Source of the DNA: an uncultured Christensenella sp.
GTDB taxonomy: Bacteria > Bacillota > Clostridia > Christensenellales > UBA3700
Assembly (NCBI GenBank): GCA_910583735.1
Contig: CAJTXS010000005.1
Location: 22,645 to 86,644 of the forward strand
Length of the DNA: 64,000 nt
Direction: 5' to 3'
In this document: positions 1 to 8,739 of the stretch, in pieces
Layout of the letters: the number at the start of each line of letters is the position of its first letter
How positions within the stretch are numbered: position 1 is the first letter of the stretch
Translations under genes and position numbers: made by a program
Notes under the pieces: generated by a model
Seen by the model: the letters and a program-made list of their open reading frames with translations, nothing else
Told to the model about the DNA's origin: nothing
The model's database searches: none

Positions 1-2262
1 TTCTCGATTAAAGGCGACATAATCCCACGAGCGGTGGTCGCTCTTAAAGTCCACGTGACGCTCGCATATCTCTTCCGCGACATCATAGCACATCTTGAGC
101 ACTTGCCTATGAATATCGCTCTCTTCGAGCACCTCGTTGCGCTTACCGTAGATAATCTCTCTCTGATAGTTGAGCACGTCGTCGTATGCGATCAGTCTCT
201 TGCGAGCGGAGAAGTGCCTATCCTCTACCACCGACTGAATATACGCTATCTGCCTGCTCATTATGCCCGCGACTATCGGCTCGTCCTCGTTGATAGCAAG
301 ACGCGATACCAATGAGAAGAAATTGGAGCCTGCAAAGCGCTTAAACATATCGTCCTCGCAAGACAGATAGAATGCCGACGAGCCGTTGTCTCCCTGTCTG
401 CCGCTACGACCGCGCAACTGATTGTCTATACGGCGCGAGTCGTGCCTTTCCGTACCTATTATCCTAAGTCCGCCGAGAGCGGCTACCTGCTCCTTCTCCG
501 CGCGGGTATCGGCAAGATATTGGGCGTACAGCTTGTCGTAGACGGCCTTGGCGCTCTTTACTTCCGGATCGTCGGAAGGGGTGAGCGCGGTGCACGCCTC
601 GATAATCTCGTGAGCGTATCCTTTCTTAGCCATAGCCGCCTTGGCGGTATACTCGGGATTGCCGCCGAGCATGATATCGGTACCTCTACCTGCCATATTA
701 GTGGCGATGGTAATGGCGCCCAGCCTACCCGCCTGCGCTATAATATCCGCTTCCTTATCGTGGTACTTGGCGTTGAGCACATTGTGACTGCGTATGCCTT
801 CGCGGCGCAATACCGCGGATAGCTGCTCGCTCTTCTCCACGCTGACCGTACCCACCAGCACGGGCTGATTGCGCTCGTGACACTCCTTGATATCCTTGAC
901 GATTGCGTTAATCTTAGCCTTTTCGGTGACGTACAGTCTGTCCTGCTCGTCGCGCCTTACTACGGGCTTGTTGGTAGGTATAACCATGACGTCGAGACTG
1001 TATATCTTCTCGAACTCGTCTTCTTCCGTCTTGGCGGTACCCGTCATACCCGAAAGTTTATGATACAGCCTGAAGAAATTCTGAAGCGTGATTGTGGCGA
1101 GGGTCTTATTCTCCGTCTTGATTTCCACGCCCTCTTTAGCCTCTATAGCCTGATGCAGACCGTTGCTGAAGCGCCTGCCTATCATCTGCCTACCGGTGTA
1201 CTCGTCTATGATAATGACCTGTCCGTCTACTACGAGGTAGTTGACCTCTTTCTTCATGATGACGTGCGCCTTTAGCGCGTTGTCGATATAATGCTTAATC
1301 TCGCGGTTGGAGTACTCGCTGAGGTCGTCTATATTAAAAAACTTCTCCGCCTTTTCCGTCCCGCGCTCGTTGATATACACGCTCTTATTCTTCTCGATAA
1401 GTTCGTAATCGCCCGCATTCTCGCACACGGCGCCGCACTCGGGGCAGATAATCTCTTCCTCTTTATTCCTAGTGGAAGTATCTCCGCCGAGATTCTCCCC
1501 GCAAGAGGGGCAGATATATTCGACGGGCTTGAGCTGTCTTACAAATGTGTCCGCGCGGCGATAATTGTCGCTGGACTCCTCGCCTCTGCCGCTGATTATA
1601 AGAGGCGTGCGCGCCTCGTCTATGAGTATGCTGTCCACCTCGTCCACTATCGCGAACTCCAAGCCGCGAAGCACTCTGTCCTTAATGTCGTAGACCATGT
1701 TGTCGCGCAGGTAATCGAAACCGAGCTCGTTATTGGTAGTATAGACGATATCGCATGCGAACACTTCTCTCTTGGCGTCCGGCTGCATATTGCTGCGGTT
1801 GACGCCCACGCTCATGCCGAGGAAATTATATACTTTACCCATCCACTCCGCGTCGCGCGCGGCGAGGTACTCGTTGACGGTGACTACATGTACGCCTTTG
1901 CCCGTCAAAGCGTTGAGATATACGGGAAGCGTGGCTACCAGCGTCTTGCCTTCGCCCGTGCTCATCTCGGCTATTCTGCCCTGATGCAGCGCTATACCGC
2001 CTATTATCTGCACGTGGAAGTGACGCATGCCCAGCACTCTGTCGGCAGCCTCTCTCACTGTGGCAAACGCCTCGGGAAGAAGAGAGTCGAGCGTCTCGCC
2101 GCCTGCGTAACGCTGCCTGTAATCGTCGGTGCAGGCGCGCAATTGCTCGTCCGTCATAGCCTTAAATCTATCGGACAAAACCTCTACCGCAGTAGCTATC
2201 TTCTCTATCTTTTTCAGCTCGCGCTCGTTCTTGTCGGGGAAAAGTCTGCCGAATATACCCAT
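1..2262 (-). CDS. secA: Preprotein translocase ATPase SecA (3' end outside window)
   Basis: SecA drives post-translational export through SecYEG at the membrane by ATP hydrolysis. About 754 residues are visible from MGIFGRLFPDKNE. They include Walker A (TGEGKT), DEVDSILIDEARTP, the TLATITLQNFFRLY segment and NMAGRGTDIMLGG of the second ATPase domain. The start is set by AAGAGG about 6 nt upstream of ATG. The C-terminal part is cut by the window edge. Odd feature: two CxxC pairs (CPSC and CPEC, about residues 249-280) sit in the preprotein cross-linking domain, between FVKQL and YELIEK. Ordinary SecA has no zinc-ribbon-like segment there. Family call certain; role of the insert unknown. Confidence 0.97.
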   Translation of the reverse strand, partial: MGIFGRLFPDKNERELKKIEKIATAVEVLSDRFKAMTDEQLRACTDDYRQRYAGGETLDSLLPEAFATVREAADRVLGMRHFHVQIIGGIALHQGRIAEMSTGEGKTLVATLPVYLNALTGKGVHVVTVNEYLAARDAEWMGKVYNFLGMSVGVNRSNMQPDAKREVFACDIVYTTNNELGFDYLRDNMVYDIKDRVLRGLEFAIVDEVDSILIDEARTPLIISGRGEESSDNYRRADTFVRQLKPVEYICPSCGENLGGDTSTRNKEEEIICPECGAVCENAGDYELIEKNKSVYINERGTEKAEKFFNIDDLSEYSNREIKHYIDNALKAHVIMKKEVNYLVVDGQVIIIDEYTGRQMIGRRFSNGLHQAIEAKEGVEIKTENKTLATITLQNFFRLYHKLSGMTGTAKTEEDEFEKIYSLDVMVIPTNKPVVRRDEQDRLYVTEKAKINAIVKDIKECHERNQPVLVGTVSVEKSEQLSAVLRREGIRSHNVLNAKYHDKEADIIAQAGRLGAITIATNMAGRGTDIMLGGNPEYTAKAAMAKKGYAHEIIEACTALTPSDDPEVKSAKAVYDKLYAQYLADTRAEKEQVAALGGLRIIGTERHDSRRIDNQLRGRSGRQGDNGSSAFYLSCEDDMFKRFAGSNFFSLVSRLAINEDEPIVAGIMSRQIAYIQSVVEDRHFSARKRLIAYDDVLNYQREIIYGKRNEVLEESDIHRQVLKMCYDVAEEICERHVDFKSDHRSWDYVAFNRE

Positions 2263-2397
2263 GTCTACCTCTTGCCGATTATCCGTCGTACAATAGGGCG
2301 GCTTACGGCTTAAATATTTTACCATTGCGACGCAATGTGTGTCAAGTAAGGCTATTTATAAGGTATGTAATATATTGTTGTACTTTAGCTAATGAAT

Positions 2398-2428
2398 AGA
2401 GGACAGGCTTATGTAAAGTCTGTCCTCT
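2398..2428 (-). terminator. Hairpin after the his operon
   Basis: A 9-bp stem (AGAGGACAG / CTGTCCTCT) lies about 40 nt beyond the hisIE stop. Read on the minus strand it is followed by TATTCATTA, not a clean T run. It is likely the 3' end of the histidine operon, but the termination signal is weak. Confidence 0.5.
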
Positions 2429-2469
2429 TCTTTATTATGCGATATTATATAGCTATGCCGCTTACGCAT

Positions 2470-3117
2470 TTACTGCATGCGCTCTTGCTTGACTTTGACA
2501 TCCACGACGTGGCGCTTTGCGAGCTCGTCGATGACGTCCTTAATCTCGATGCCCATCTCCGCCATAAGTACGAATATGTGATAGGTCAAGTCGCCTATCT
2601 CGAATACCGTCTCTTCCTTGCTGCCCGACTTGGCGCCGATGATGACTTCCGTGCACTCTTCGCCCACTTTCTTAAGTATCTTGTCTACGCCCTTTTCGAA
2701 CAAATAAGTCGTATACGAACCTTGCTTGGGGTCTGTCTTGCGCCCCTTGACGACATCGTACAGTCCCTCAAGCGAGAATGGTTTATACTCGGGGTTGACA
2801 TACAATGCGTCCTCGAAGCAGCTGTCCGTGCCCTTATGACAGGCTGGACCGTCCTTAATCACTTCCGCTACCAAAGCGTCGCCGTCGCAATCCGCCTTAA
2901 TAGAGACTATGTGCTGATAGTTGCCGCTGGTCTCGCCCTTGCGCCACAGCTTGCCGCGCGAACGACTGAAAAAGCATGTCTTGCCCTCGCTCTCCGATAT
3001 ACGCAGGCTCTCCTCGTTCATGTACGCGAGCGTAAGCACCTTTTTGCTGTAATAATCTTGCACTACGACGGGGATAAGCCCTCTGTCGTCAAACTTAAGC
3101 ATACTGATATCTATCAT
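2470..3117 (-). CDS. hisIE: Bifunctional phosphoribosyl-AMP cyclohydrolase / phosphoribosyl-ATP pyrophosphatase
   Basis: Performs steps 2 and 3 of histidine synthesis: PR-ATP to PR-AMP, then ring opening to ProFAR. The N-terminal HisI half (residues ~1-105) shows SRSRGKLWRKGETSGN, the metal-binding DCDGDALV and GPACHKGTDSCF. The C-terminal HisE half (~115-215) shows GSYTTYLFEKGVDKILKKVGEE and the helical EVIIGAKSG segment. Length 215 aa is usual for the fusion. It is the last gene of the his operon, 14 nt after hisF. All expected active-site motifs are seen. Confidence 0.96.
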   Translation of the reverse strand: MIDISMLKFDDRGLIPVVVQDYYSKKVLTLAYMNEESLRISESEGKTCFFSRSRGKLWRKGETSGNYQHIVSIKADCDGDALVAEVIKDGPACHKGTDSCFEDALYVNPEYKPFSLEGLYDVVKGRKTDPKQGSYTTYLFEKGVDKILKKVGEECTEVIIGAKSGSKEETVFEIGDLTYHIFVLMAEMGIEIKDVIDELAKRHVVDVKVKQERMQ

Positions 3118-3131
3118 ACTTCACCTCTTGA

Positions 3132-3890
3132 TTATATTCTTACCGGAATTCCGCCTTGAGCAAGCAGCTGCTTGAGCTCGCGTATATCCACTTCTCCGTA
3201 ATGGAAAATGGATGCCGCAAGCCCTGCGTCCACTCCCGGCACGCTATTGAACAGCTGCAAAAAATCCTCCGCCGAGCCCGCTCCGCCGGACGCGATTACA
3301 GGCACGCTCACCCTGCCGCACAGCTCTGCGAGCATGGGCAAATCGAAGCCGCCCTTTACTCCGTCCGTATCGATTGAGTTGAGCACTATCTCTCCAGCGC
3401 CCTCGCCTACTCCGCGCTCCGCCCACTGCATGGCGTCTATGCCCGTGTCAACTCTGCCGCCTCGGCTGAACAGTCTGTACTGTCCGTCTACGCGCTTGAC
3501 GTCCATAGACAGCACCACACACTGACTGCCGTATATCCTCGCCGCCTTGCCTATCAAGGAAGGGTCGGCGATAGCGCCCGAGTTGACGCTCACCTTATCC
3601 GCGCCGCACTTGAGCACGCGCTCGAAGTCGGCTACGCCGTTGATACCCCCGCCTACGGTAAGGGGGATAAATATGCTCGACGCAACTCTCTCCAATATAT
3701 CGGTGAACAGACGTCTCCCCTCCGCAGAAGCGGTTATATCATAGAATACGAGTTCGTCTGCGCCGCTGCCGTTGTAATATGCCGCGAGAGCCACAGGGTC
3801 GCTCACATCGCGCAGTCCGCCGAAGTTTACGCCCTTCACTACCCTGCCGTCCTTGATGTCGAGACAGGGAATAATCCTCTTAGCCAGCAT
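3132..3890 (-). CDS. hisF: Imidazole glycerol phosphate synthase cyclase subunit HisF
   Basis: HisF is a TIM-barrel cyclase that uses ammonia from HisH to turn PRFAR into imidazole glycerol phosphate and AICAR. Its 252 aa begin MLAKRIIPCLDIKDGRVVKG, with the catalytic first-strand Asp in CLDIKDG and the second in the SIDTDGVKGGFD loop. Phosphate loops are visible (TVGGGI, VIASGGAG). The start overlaps the end of hisA by 11 nt, so the two are translationally coupled. Function is confident; hisH in the same operon supplies the partner. Confidence 0.97.
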   Translation of the reverse strand: MLAKRIIPCLDIKDGRVVKGVNFGGLRDVSDPVALAAYYNGSGADELVFYDITASAEGRRLFTDILERVASSIFIPLTVGGGINGVADFERVLKCGADKVSVNSGAIADPSLIGKAARIYGSQCVVLSMDVKRVDGQYRLFSRGGRVDTGIDAMQWAERGVGEGAGEIVLNSIDTDGVKGGFDLPMLAELCGRVSVPVIASGGAGSAEDFLQLFNSVPGVDAGLAASIFHYGEVDIRELKQLLAQGGIPVRI

Positions 3891-4602
3891 CGCCCATAGC
3901 CTCCTCTACCTGCCTTAAGTCGAGCTTGCCCTCGTACAGAGCCTTGCCGAGTATAGCGCCGTCTACGCCGATAGCGCGCAGCTCCTCGAGCTCGCTCACA
4001 GACGATATTCCGCCCGACGCCGTAACTATAAGTCCGTCGATACCTTTCAGCGCGCGGTAAGCGTCGAGATTGGTGCCCGACATTGCGCCGTCCTTGGATA
4101 TATCCGTAAAGATAACGTCGTATATACCGTCGTATGCAAGCTGTCTGCAAAAGTCGTAGGCGTCCAAGCCCGAATCTTTCTCCCATCCGTGCACGGCTAC
4201 TCTGCCGTCTCTTGCGTCCACGCCTATCGCTATCCTATCGCCGTACTTGCGTCTCATCTCGAGCGCAAAGTCGTATCTCGATACCGCAACCGTGCCGAGT
4301 ATCACCCTGCTCGCGCCTGCGTCCAAATATCTTAGTATGCTTTCCTCGCTCCTGATACCGCCGCCTATCTCCACATTTAGCGCGCACGAGCGCACTATCT
4401 CGGCAATTATCGAAGCATTGTCCGCCTTGCCGCTCCTCGCCCCGTCCAAATCGACGACGTGCAGATATTTGCTGCCGCATTCCGCCATTTGGCGGGCCAC
4501 CGACACGGGAGAATCGGAATAGCGCTTCACCCTGCTGTAATCGCCCTGTGTAAGCCTTACCGCCTCACCTTGAATTATATCTATAGCGGGTATAATCTTC
4601 AT
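3880..4602 (-). CDS. hisA: Phosphoribosylformimino-5-aminoimidazole carboxamide ribotide isomerase HisA
   Basis: Isomerises ProFAR to PRFAR (step 4). The 240-residue TIM barrel starts MKIIPAIDIIQGEAVRLTQGDY, with catalytic Asp in AIDIIQG and in FTDISKDGAMSGTN. I chose the ATG at 4602 over an upstream in-frame ATG because the upstream extension would lie inside hisH and HisA proteins begin at this MKIIPAID-type motif. The gene starts 1 nt after the hisH stop. Confidence 0.96.
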   Translation of the reverse strand: MKIIPAIDIIQGEAVRLTQGDYSRVKRYSDSPVSVARQMAECGSKYLHVVDLDGARSGKADNASIIAEIVRSCALNVEIGGGIRSEESILRYLDAGASRVILGTVAVSRYDFALEMRRKYGDRIAIGVDARDGRVAVHGWEKDSGLDAYDFCRQLAYDGIYDVIFTDISKDGAMSGTNLDAYRALKGIDGLIVTASGGISSVSELEELRAIGVDGAILGKALYEGKLDLRQVEEAMGDAG

Positions 4603-4603
4603 A

Positions 4604-5215
4604 TCATATCTCCGAAAAAGCCTTGAGTATCGCAAGTCCCGCGGCGCCGCTCTTCTCGGGATGGAATTGAGCGCCCATGACGTTGCCCCGTCTTACCGCA
4701 GCGGTAACGGGCATACCGTAATCGGCATAAGCTATGACGTCCGCGTCGCAGTCTTTAGCGTAATACGAGTGTACGAAATACATATACTCGCCGCTCTTAA
4801 CATACTTGAGCAAGCTGTCGTCTCTCACGATATCGATGGCGTTCCAACCCATATGAGGCACTTTAAGCTCCTTGGGCAGGCAGTCTGCAAGCGGACACAC
4901 CTTGCCGCCTATAAGTCCCAAGCCCTTATGCTCGCCGAACTCGTAACTTATGTCGAAGAGCAATTGCATGCCTAAACATATGCCCATAAGCGGCTTGCCT
5001 CTCGCCGCTTGCTCTATCAGATACCTGTCAAGTCCCGCCTGTCTGAGCTTAAGAGCCGCGTCGGCAAAAGCGCCTACTCCGGGCAGAATAATCCTGTCGC
5101 ACATATCGAGCGCATTGCTGTCCCCGCTGACGGTATACTTCAGCGATAATGAGGACAGCGAACTGCCAAGCGAATAAAGATTACCCACTCCGTAGTCTAC
5201 TATGCCTATCATCAC
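4604..5215 (-). CDS. hisH: Imidazole glycerol phosphate synthase glutaminase subunit HisH
   Basis: Class I glutamine amidotransferase that feeds ammonia to HisF. In 203 aa it has the N-terminal IVDYGVGNLYSLGSSL, the nucleophile elbow GICLGMQLLFD with the catalytic Cys, and the C-terminal His-Glu pair in QFHPEKSG. Its start overlaps the end of hisB by 4 nt. Full length, no anomaly. Confidence 0.97.
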   Translation of the reverse strand: MMIGIVDYGVGNLYSLGSSLSSLSLKYTVSGDSNALDMCDRIILPGVGAFADAALKLRQAGLDRYLIEQAARGKPLMGICLGMQLLFDISYEFGEHKGLGLIGGKVCPLADCLPKELKVPHMGWNAIDIVRDDSLLKYVKSGEYMYFVHSYYAKDCDADVIAYADYGMPVTAAVRRGNVMGAQFHPEKSGAAGLAILKAFSEI

Positions 5216-5799
5216 AACACTCCCTTGCTGGAAGGTATCGCTCCGCCGAGCGACATATCGAGCGACGCCGCCTCGCGCAGCACCCTGCCGAGAGACTTGA
5301 ATACCGCCTCGATAATGTGGTGAGAATTCTCGCCCGCAAGCATCTTAAAGTGCAACGTAACTCCCGAGCGGCGCACAAAGGCGAGCATGAATTCCTTGAC
5401 CAGTTCGCAGTCGAATTCGCCTACCTTGTCGGTAAACGTGACTACGTCGTAGTTGAGATAGCTCCTGCCGCTGATGTCTATAGCGCAGACCATGAGCGCC
5501 TCATCCATGGGGAGCGTGATATCGGCATAGCGGCGTATGCCCGCTTTATTGCCGAGCGCCTCGGCCAAAGCGTCGCCGAGCGCAATTCCGATATCTTCCG
5601 CGCTGTGGTGCATATCCACATGCGTATCGCCCTTGCACTCGATGTCGAGGTCAAGTCTGCCGTGCACGGCAAGAAGCTGTAGCATGTGGTCCAAAAAGCC
5701 GCTGCCCGACGATATATTGTGCTTACCGCCACCGTCTATATTAAGGCTGAGTACGATGTCCGTCTCGGTTGTCTTTCTCTTGATTAGAGCTGTTCTCAT
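5212..5799 (-). CDS. hisB: Imidazoleglycerol-phosphate dehydratase HisB (monofunctional)
   Basis: Dehydrates imidazole glycerol phosphate to imidazole acetol phosphate with manganese. Starting at MRTALIKRKTTETDI it has 195 aa, the normal size of the monofunctional enzyme. Metal-binding motifs are FLDHML, DMHHSAEDIG and a second His/Glu set near ENSHHIIEA. There is no fused HAD phosphatase, so another enzyme must dephosphorylate histidinol phosphate. The ATG at 5799 overlaps the hisC stop as ATGA, which fixes the start. Confidence 0.96.
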   Translation of the reverse strand: MRTALIKRKTTETDIVLSLNIDGGGKHNISSGSGFLDHMLQLLAVHGRLDLDIECKGDTHVDMHHSAEDIGIALGDALAEALGNKAGIRRYADITLPMDEALMVCAIDISGRSYLNYDVVTFTDKVGEFDCELVKEFMLAFVRRSGVTLHFKMLAGENSHHIIEAVFKSLGRVLREAASLDMSLGGAIPSSKGVL

Positions 5800-6860
5800 A
5801 ATGCCTCCGTGATTGTGTCTATCGCGGCGAGAAGAGCGTCGCATTGAGCTCTGTCGCCTATCGTTATTCTTACAAAGTCTTCTATCCTCTCGTCGGCAAG
5901 ATGCCTGACAAGCACGCCTTTATCCTTAAGCGCAAGATACAGGCGCTTGCCGCCTATAGCGCCGCTGCGCGCGAGCACGAAATTGGCTGACGACGGCAAT
6001 ACGTGAAAGCCCCTCTCCTCCAGCTGCTCGGTAAGATAAGTCCTGTTAGACTTGATTAAGTCTACGCATCTGTCGAAATAAGCGCCGTCCCTCAACGCCG
6101 CGGCGCCCAGCGCTATGGGCAGTGTGCCGAGATTGTAGGGATTAAACGAATACTTGACAGTGCGTAAGTCGCGGGCAAGCTGCTCCGACGCGAGCGCGTA
6201 GCCTATCCTCGCCCCGGCAAGCGAGCGGGACTTGGACATAGTGCGCACCACGACTACGTTGTCATACTTGTTGACAAGCGGCACGCAGCTCACTTCGGAA
6301 AAATCGGCATATGCCTCGTCGATAATGACCACGCTGTCGCTATTGGCTGCGACTATCTCCTCTATCTCTTTCGCTCCGATAGCGATACCCGTCTGCGCGT
6401 TGGGATTGGCGATAAGGATGTTGCAACCTATCCCCATATAATCGCTCGCCTTTACCTTGTAGTCGCTGTCGAGCGGAATTATCCTCGTAGGCACGTTAAA
6501 GAGCGCTGCGTACACCTTATAAAATCCGTACGTCACGTCCGCAAAGGCAACGCCCTTGTCCCTATCGCAAAAGGCAAGGAAGCAGAATGCCAGCGCCTCG
6601 TCCGAGCCGTTGGTGACAAGCACGTTGTCTTTATCTACCGAATAGCAACGCGCTATCTCGCCTGCCAGCTCGTCCGCCGTAGGATCGGAATAGAGACGAA
6701 GGTCGGCAAGCATATCCTTATCCACCGCTTCTATCGCTAAAGGCGACGGCGCAAAGGGCGACTCGTTGGTATTGAGTTTCACATAGCTCTTATCCCTCGG
6801 CTGCTCGCCGGGGGTATAAGGCGTAAGAGATTGCAGTCTGCTGCTTAAGTAACGGCTCAT
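5796..6860 (-). CDS. hisC: Histidinol-phosphate aminotransferase HisC
   Basis: PLP-dependent fold-type I transaminase making histidinol phosphate from imidazole acetol phosphate and glutamate. Its 354 aa show NESPFAPSP near the N-terminus, IIDEAYADFS with the cofactor Asp/Tyr, and the Schiff-base lysine in RTMSKSRSLAGARIGY. The start overlaps hisD by 4 nt. Position between hisD and hisB supports HisC over other aminotransferases of the family. Confidence 0.95.
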   Translation of the reverse strand: MSRYLSSRLQSLTPYTPGEQPRDKSYVKLNTNESPFAPSPLAIEAVDKDMLADLRLYSDPTADELAGEIARCYSVDKDNVLVTNGSDEALAFCFLAFCDRDKGVAFADVTYGFYKVYAALFNVPTRIIPLDSDYKVKASDYMGIGCNILIANPNAQTGIAIGAKEIEEIVAANSDSVVIIDEAYADFSEVSCVPLVNKYDNVVVVRTMSKSRSLAGARIGYALASEQLARDLRTVKYSFNPYNLGTLPIALGAAALRDGAYFDRCVDLIKSNRTYLTEQLEERGFHVLPSSANFVLARSGAIGGKRLYLALKDKGVLVRHLADERIEDFVRITIGDRAQCDALLAAIDTITEAL

Positions 6861-8125
6861 TTCTTAAACCTCGCGGCTACGCTCTCGGCATGAGCGGTGA
6901 GACCTTCGGACGAAGCAAAGGCGATAATCTTATCTTTGGCTTTAGCCAGCGCCTTATCGGTGTAATAGATGTACGACGAGCGCTTGACAAAGTCCTCCGC
7001 CGACAGCGGCGAAGAAAAACGCGCGCTGCCGCCCGTAGGCAATGTGTGATTGGGTCCCGCGAAGTAATCTCCCACGGGCTCGGGGGTGTTGCCGCCCAAG
7101 AATATCGAGCCCGCGTTGCGCACCTTATCGAGGTCGCCGAATGGGTCGCGAGTGCACAGCTCGAGGTGCTCGGGCGCAATGGAATTGGCGATATCGATAG
7201 CCTCGTCAATGCTTGAACACATTATAATCTTGCCGTTATTTTCTATAGAGACGGATGCGATGTCCGCTCTGTCAAGGGCGGATAGTCGCCTGTCTAAAGC
7301 CGTTGCCACATCTCTTGCAAGCTCGGAGCTGTCGGTGACAAGCACTGCGGAAGCAAGTCTGTCGTGCTCAGCCTGAGAAAGCATGTCCGCGGCGACACAG
7401 TCGGGGTCGGCGGAAGAGTCGGCGATTATCAGCACCTCGCTGGGACCTGCAATCATATCGATATCCGTCTGTCCGAATACGAGACGCTTAGCCGTAGCGA
7501 CATAAATATTGCCCGGTCCCGTAATCTTGTCGACGGCAGCTATGCTCTCCGTGCCGTAAGCGAGCGCCGCTATGGCCTGAGCTCCGCCCACCTTATATAT
7601 CTTATCTACGCCTGCGATATCCGCCGCTATGAGTATCTCGTCTTTAATCCTGCCTGCGGGTGTGACCATGATTATCTCGCCTACCCCCGCTATCTTGGCG
7701 GGAGTCGCGTTCATGAGCACGGTAGATGGATAGCTGGCTGTACCGCCGGGGACATATATGCCTACTCTCGCGAGCGGAGTTACCTTCTGCCCCAATACTA
7801 TGCCGTCCTCGCCGCGCATCTCGAAGCCGCCGCCAAGCTGACGGGCATGAAATGCCGCTATATTGGCATGCGCCTCGCGCAATATATCTATCATCCCTTT
7901 ATCGCAGCGCGCGTAAGCGTCTGCTATCTCTTGCTCTGATACAGGCTTGCCATCGTAACCGCACTTATCGTATAGCATTGTGTACTCGGCAACCGCGATG
8001 TCGCCGCGGCTCCTCACATCCGCTATAATATCCGCTACCCGCGCGGTTATATCGAGGTCTACCTCGGCGCTCCTGTTGAAAATTCCGCGGCGCTTAGCCT
8101 CAACCGCGTCAATAATCTCTATCAT
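6857..8125 (-). CDS. hisD: Histidinol dehydrogenase HisD
   Basis: Zinc enzyme that oxidises histidinol to histidine in two NAD-dependent steps. Its 422 aa contain VPGGTASYPSTVLMNATPA, the signature around IAGPSEVLIIADSSADP, a zinc-ligand region (LSQAEHDRLASA), EHLEL and GPNHTLPTGGSARFSSPLS. It overlaps hisG by 4 nt and hisC by 4 nt. Complete and canonical. Confidence 0.97.
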   Translation of the reverse strand: MIEIIDAVEAKRRGIFNRSAEVDLDITARVADIIADVRSRGDIAVAEYTMLYDKCGYDGKPVSEQEIADAYARCDKGMIDILREAHANIAAFHARQLGGGFEMRGEDGIVLGQKVTPLARVGIYVPGGTASYPSTVLMNATPAKIAGVGEIIMVTPAGRIKDEILIAADIAGVDKIYKVGGAQAIAALAYGTESIAAVDKITGPGNIYVATAKRLVFGQTDIDMIAGPSEVLIIADSSADPDCVAADMLSQAEHDRLASAVLVTDSSELARDVATALDRRLSALDRADIASVSIENNGKIIMCSSIDEAIDIANSIAPEHLELCTRDPFGDLDKVRNAGSIFLGGNTPEPVGDYFAGPNHTLPTGGSARFSSPLSAEDFVKRSSYIYYTDKALAKAKDKIIAFASSEGLTAHAESVAARFKK

Positions 8126-8739
8126 AATTTAGTCTCCAATAAAGACCTCAGTCTGTCAATTCCTTCTTTCTTAAATCTGTACGCCGCCTTGTTGGCAATA
8201 AGGCGGGTGCTTATGGGCACTATCTCCTCTTTTACTTCGAGGTTATTCTCCTTGAGAGTCGTGCCGGTCTCCACGATATCCACAATGACGTCGGACAGCC
8301 CCAGTATAGGCGCAAGCTCAATAGAACCGTTAAGTTTAATCACTCGTATCTCTCTTCCGATACCCGCGTAATAGCTGCGCGCTATGTGCGTAAACTTTGT
8401 AGCTACCTTGAGCGGTCTTTCCGTATCGTCGATAAAGTCCTTCTTGGCGGCTACCGCCATACGGCACTTGCCCATCTTAAGGTCGCTGAGCTCGTACACG
8501 TCGGGAGAATACTCGAGCAAGATATCCTTGCCCACCACGCCGAGGTCGGCGGCGCCGAGCTCGACATATATAGCAACGTCGGACGGCTTGACCCAGAAGT
8601 AACTCACTCCCTTGGCTTCGTCGGAGAATACGAGCTTACGGTTGTCGGGGTCCCACTCCTTGCAGTCGTATCCGATACTGCTGAGCAACGCGTACACTTT
8701 CTCTCCCAATCTGCCTTTAGGCAACGCGATATTTAACAT
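8122..8739 (-). CDS. hisG: ATP phosphoribosyltransferase catalytic subunit HisG (short form)
   Basis: Catalyses the first, committed step: ATP plus PRPP to phosphoribosyl-ATP. With 205 aa from MLNIALPKGRLGEKVYALL it is the short form, which lacks the C-terminal regulatory domain and works in a hetero-octamer with HisZ, encoded just upstream. The signature SIELAPILGLSDVIVDIVET and GTTLKENNL are present. The ATG at 8739 overlaps the hisZ stop by 7 nt and is preferred over an upstream ATG inside hisZ, because HisG proteins begin at this point. Confidence 0.96.
   Translation of the reverse strand: MLNIALPKGRLGEKVYALLSSIGYDCKEWDPDNRKLVFSDEAKGVSYFWVKPSDVAIYVELGAADLGVVGKDILLEYSPDVYELSDLKMGKCRMAVAAKKDFIDDTERPLKVATKFTHIARSYYAGIGREIRVIKLNGSIELAPILGLSDVIVDIVETGTTLKENNLEVKEEIVPISTRLIANKAAYRFKKEGIDRLRSLLETKL

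Noticed and set aside
1291..2313. A 340-codon open frame on the plus strand opposite secA
   Set aside because: Complement of a strongly conserved gene; no motif or start signal.
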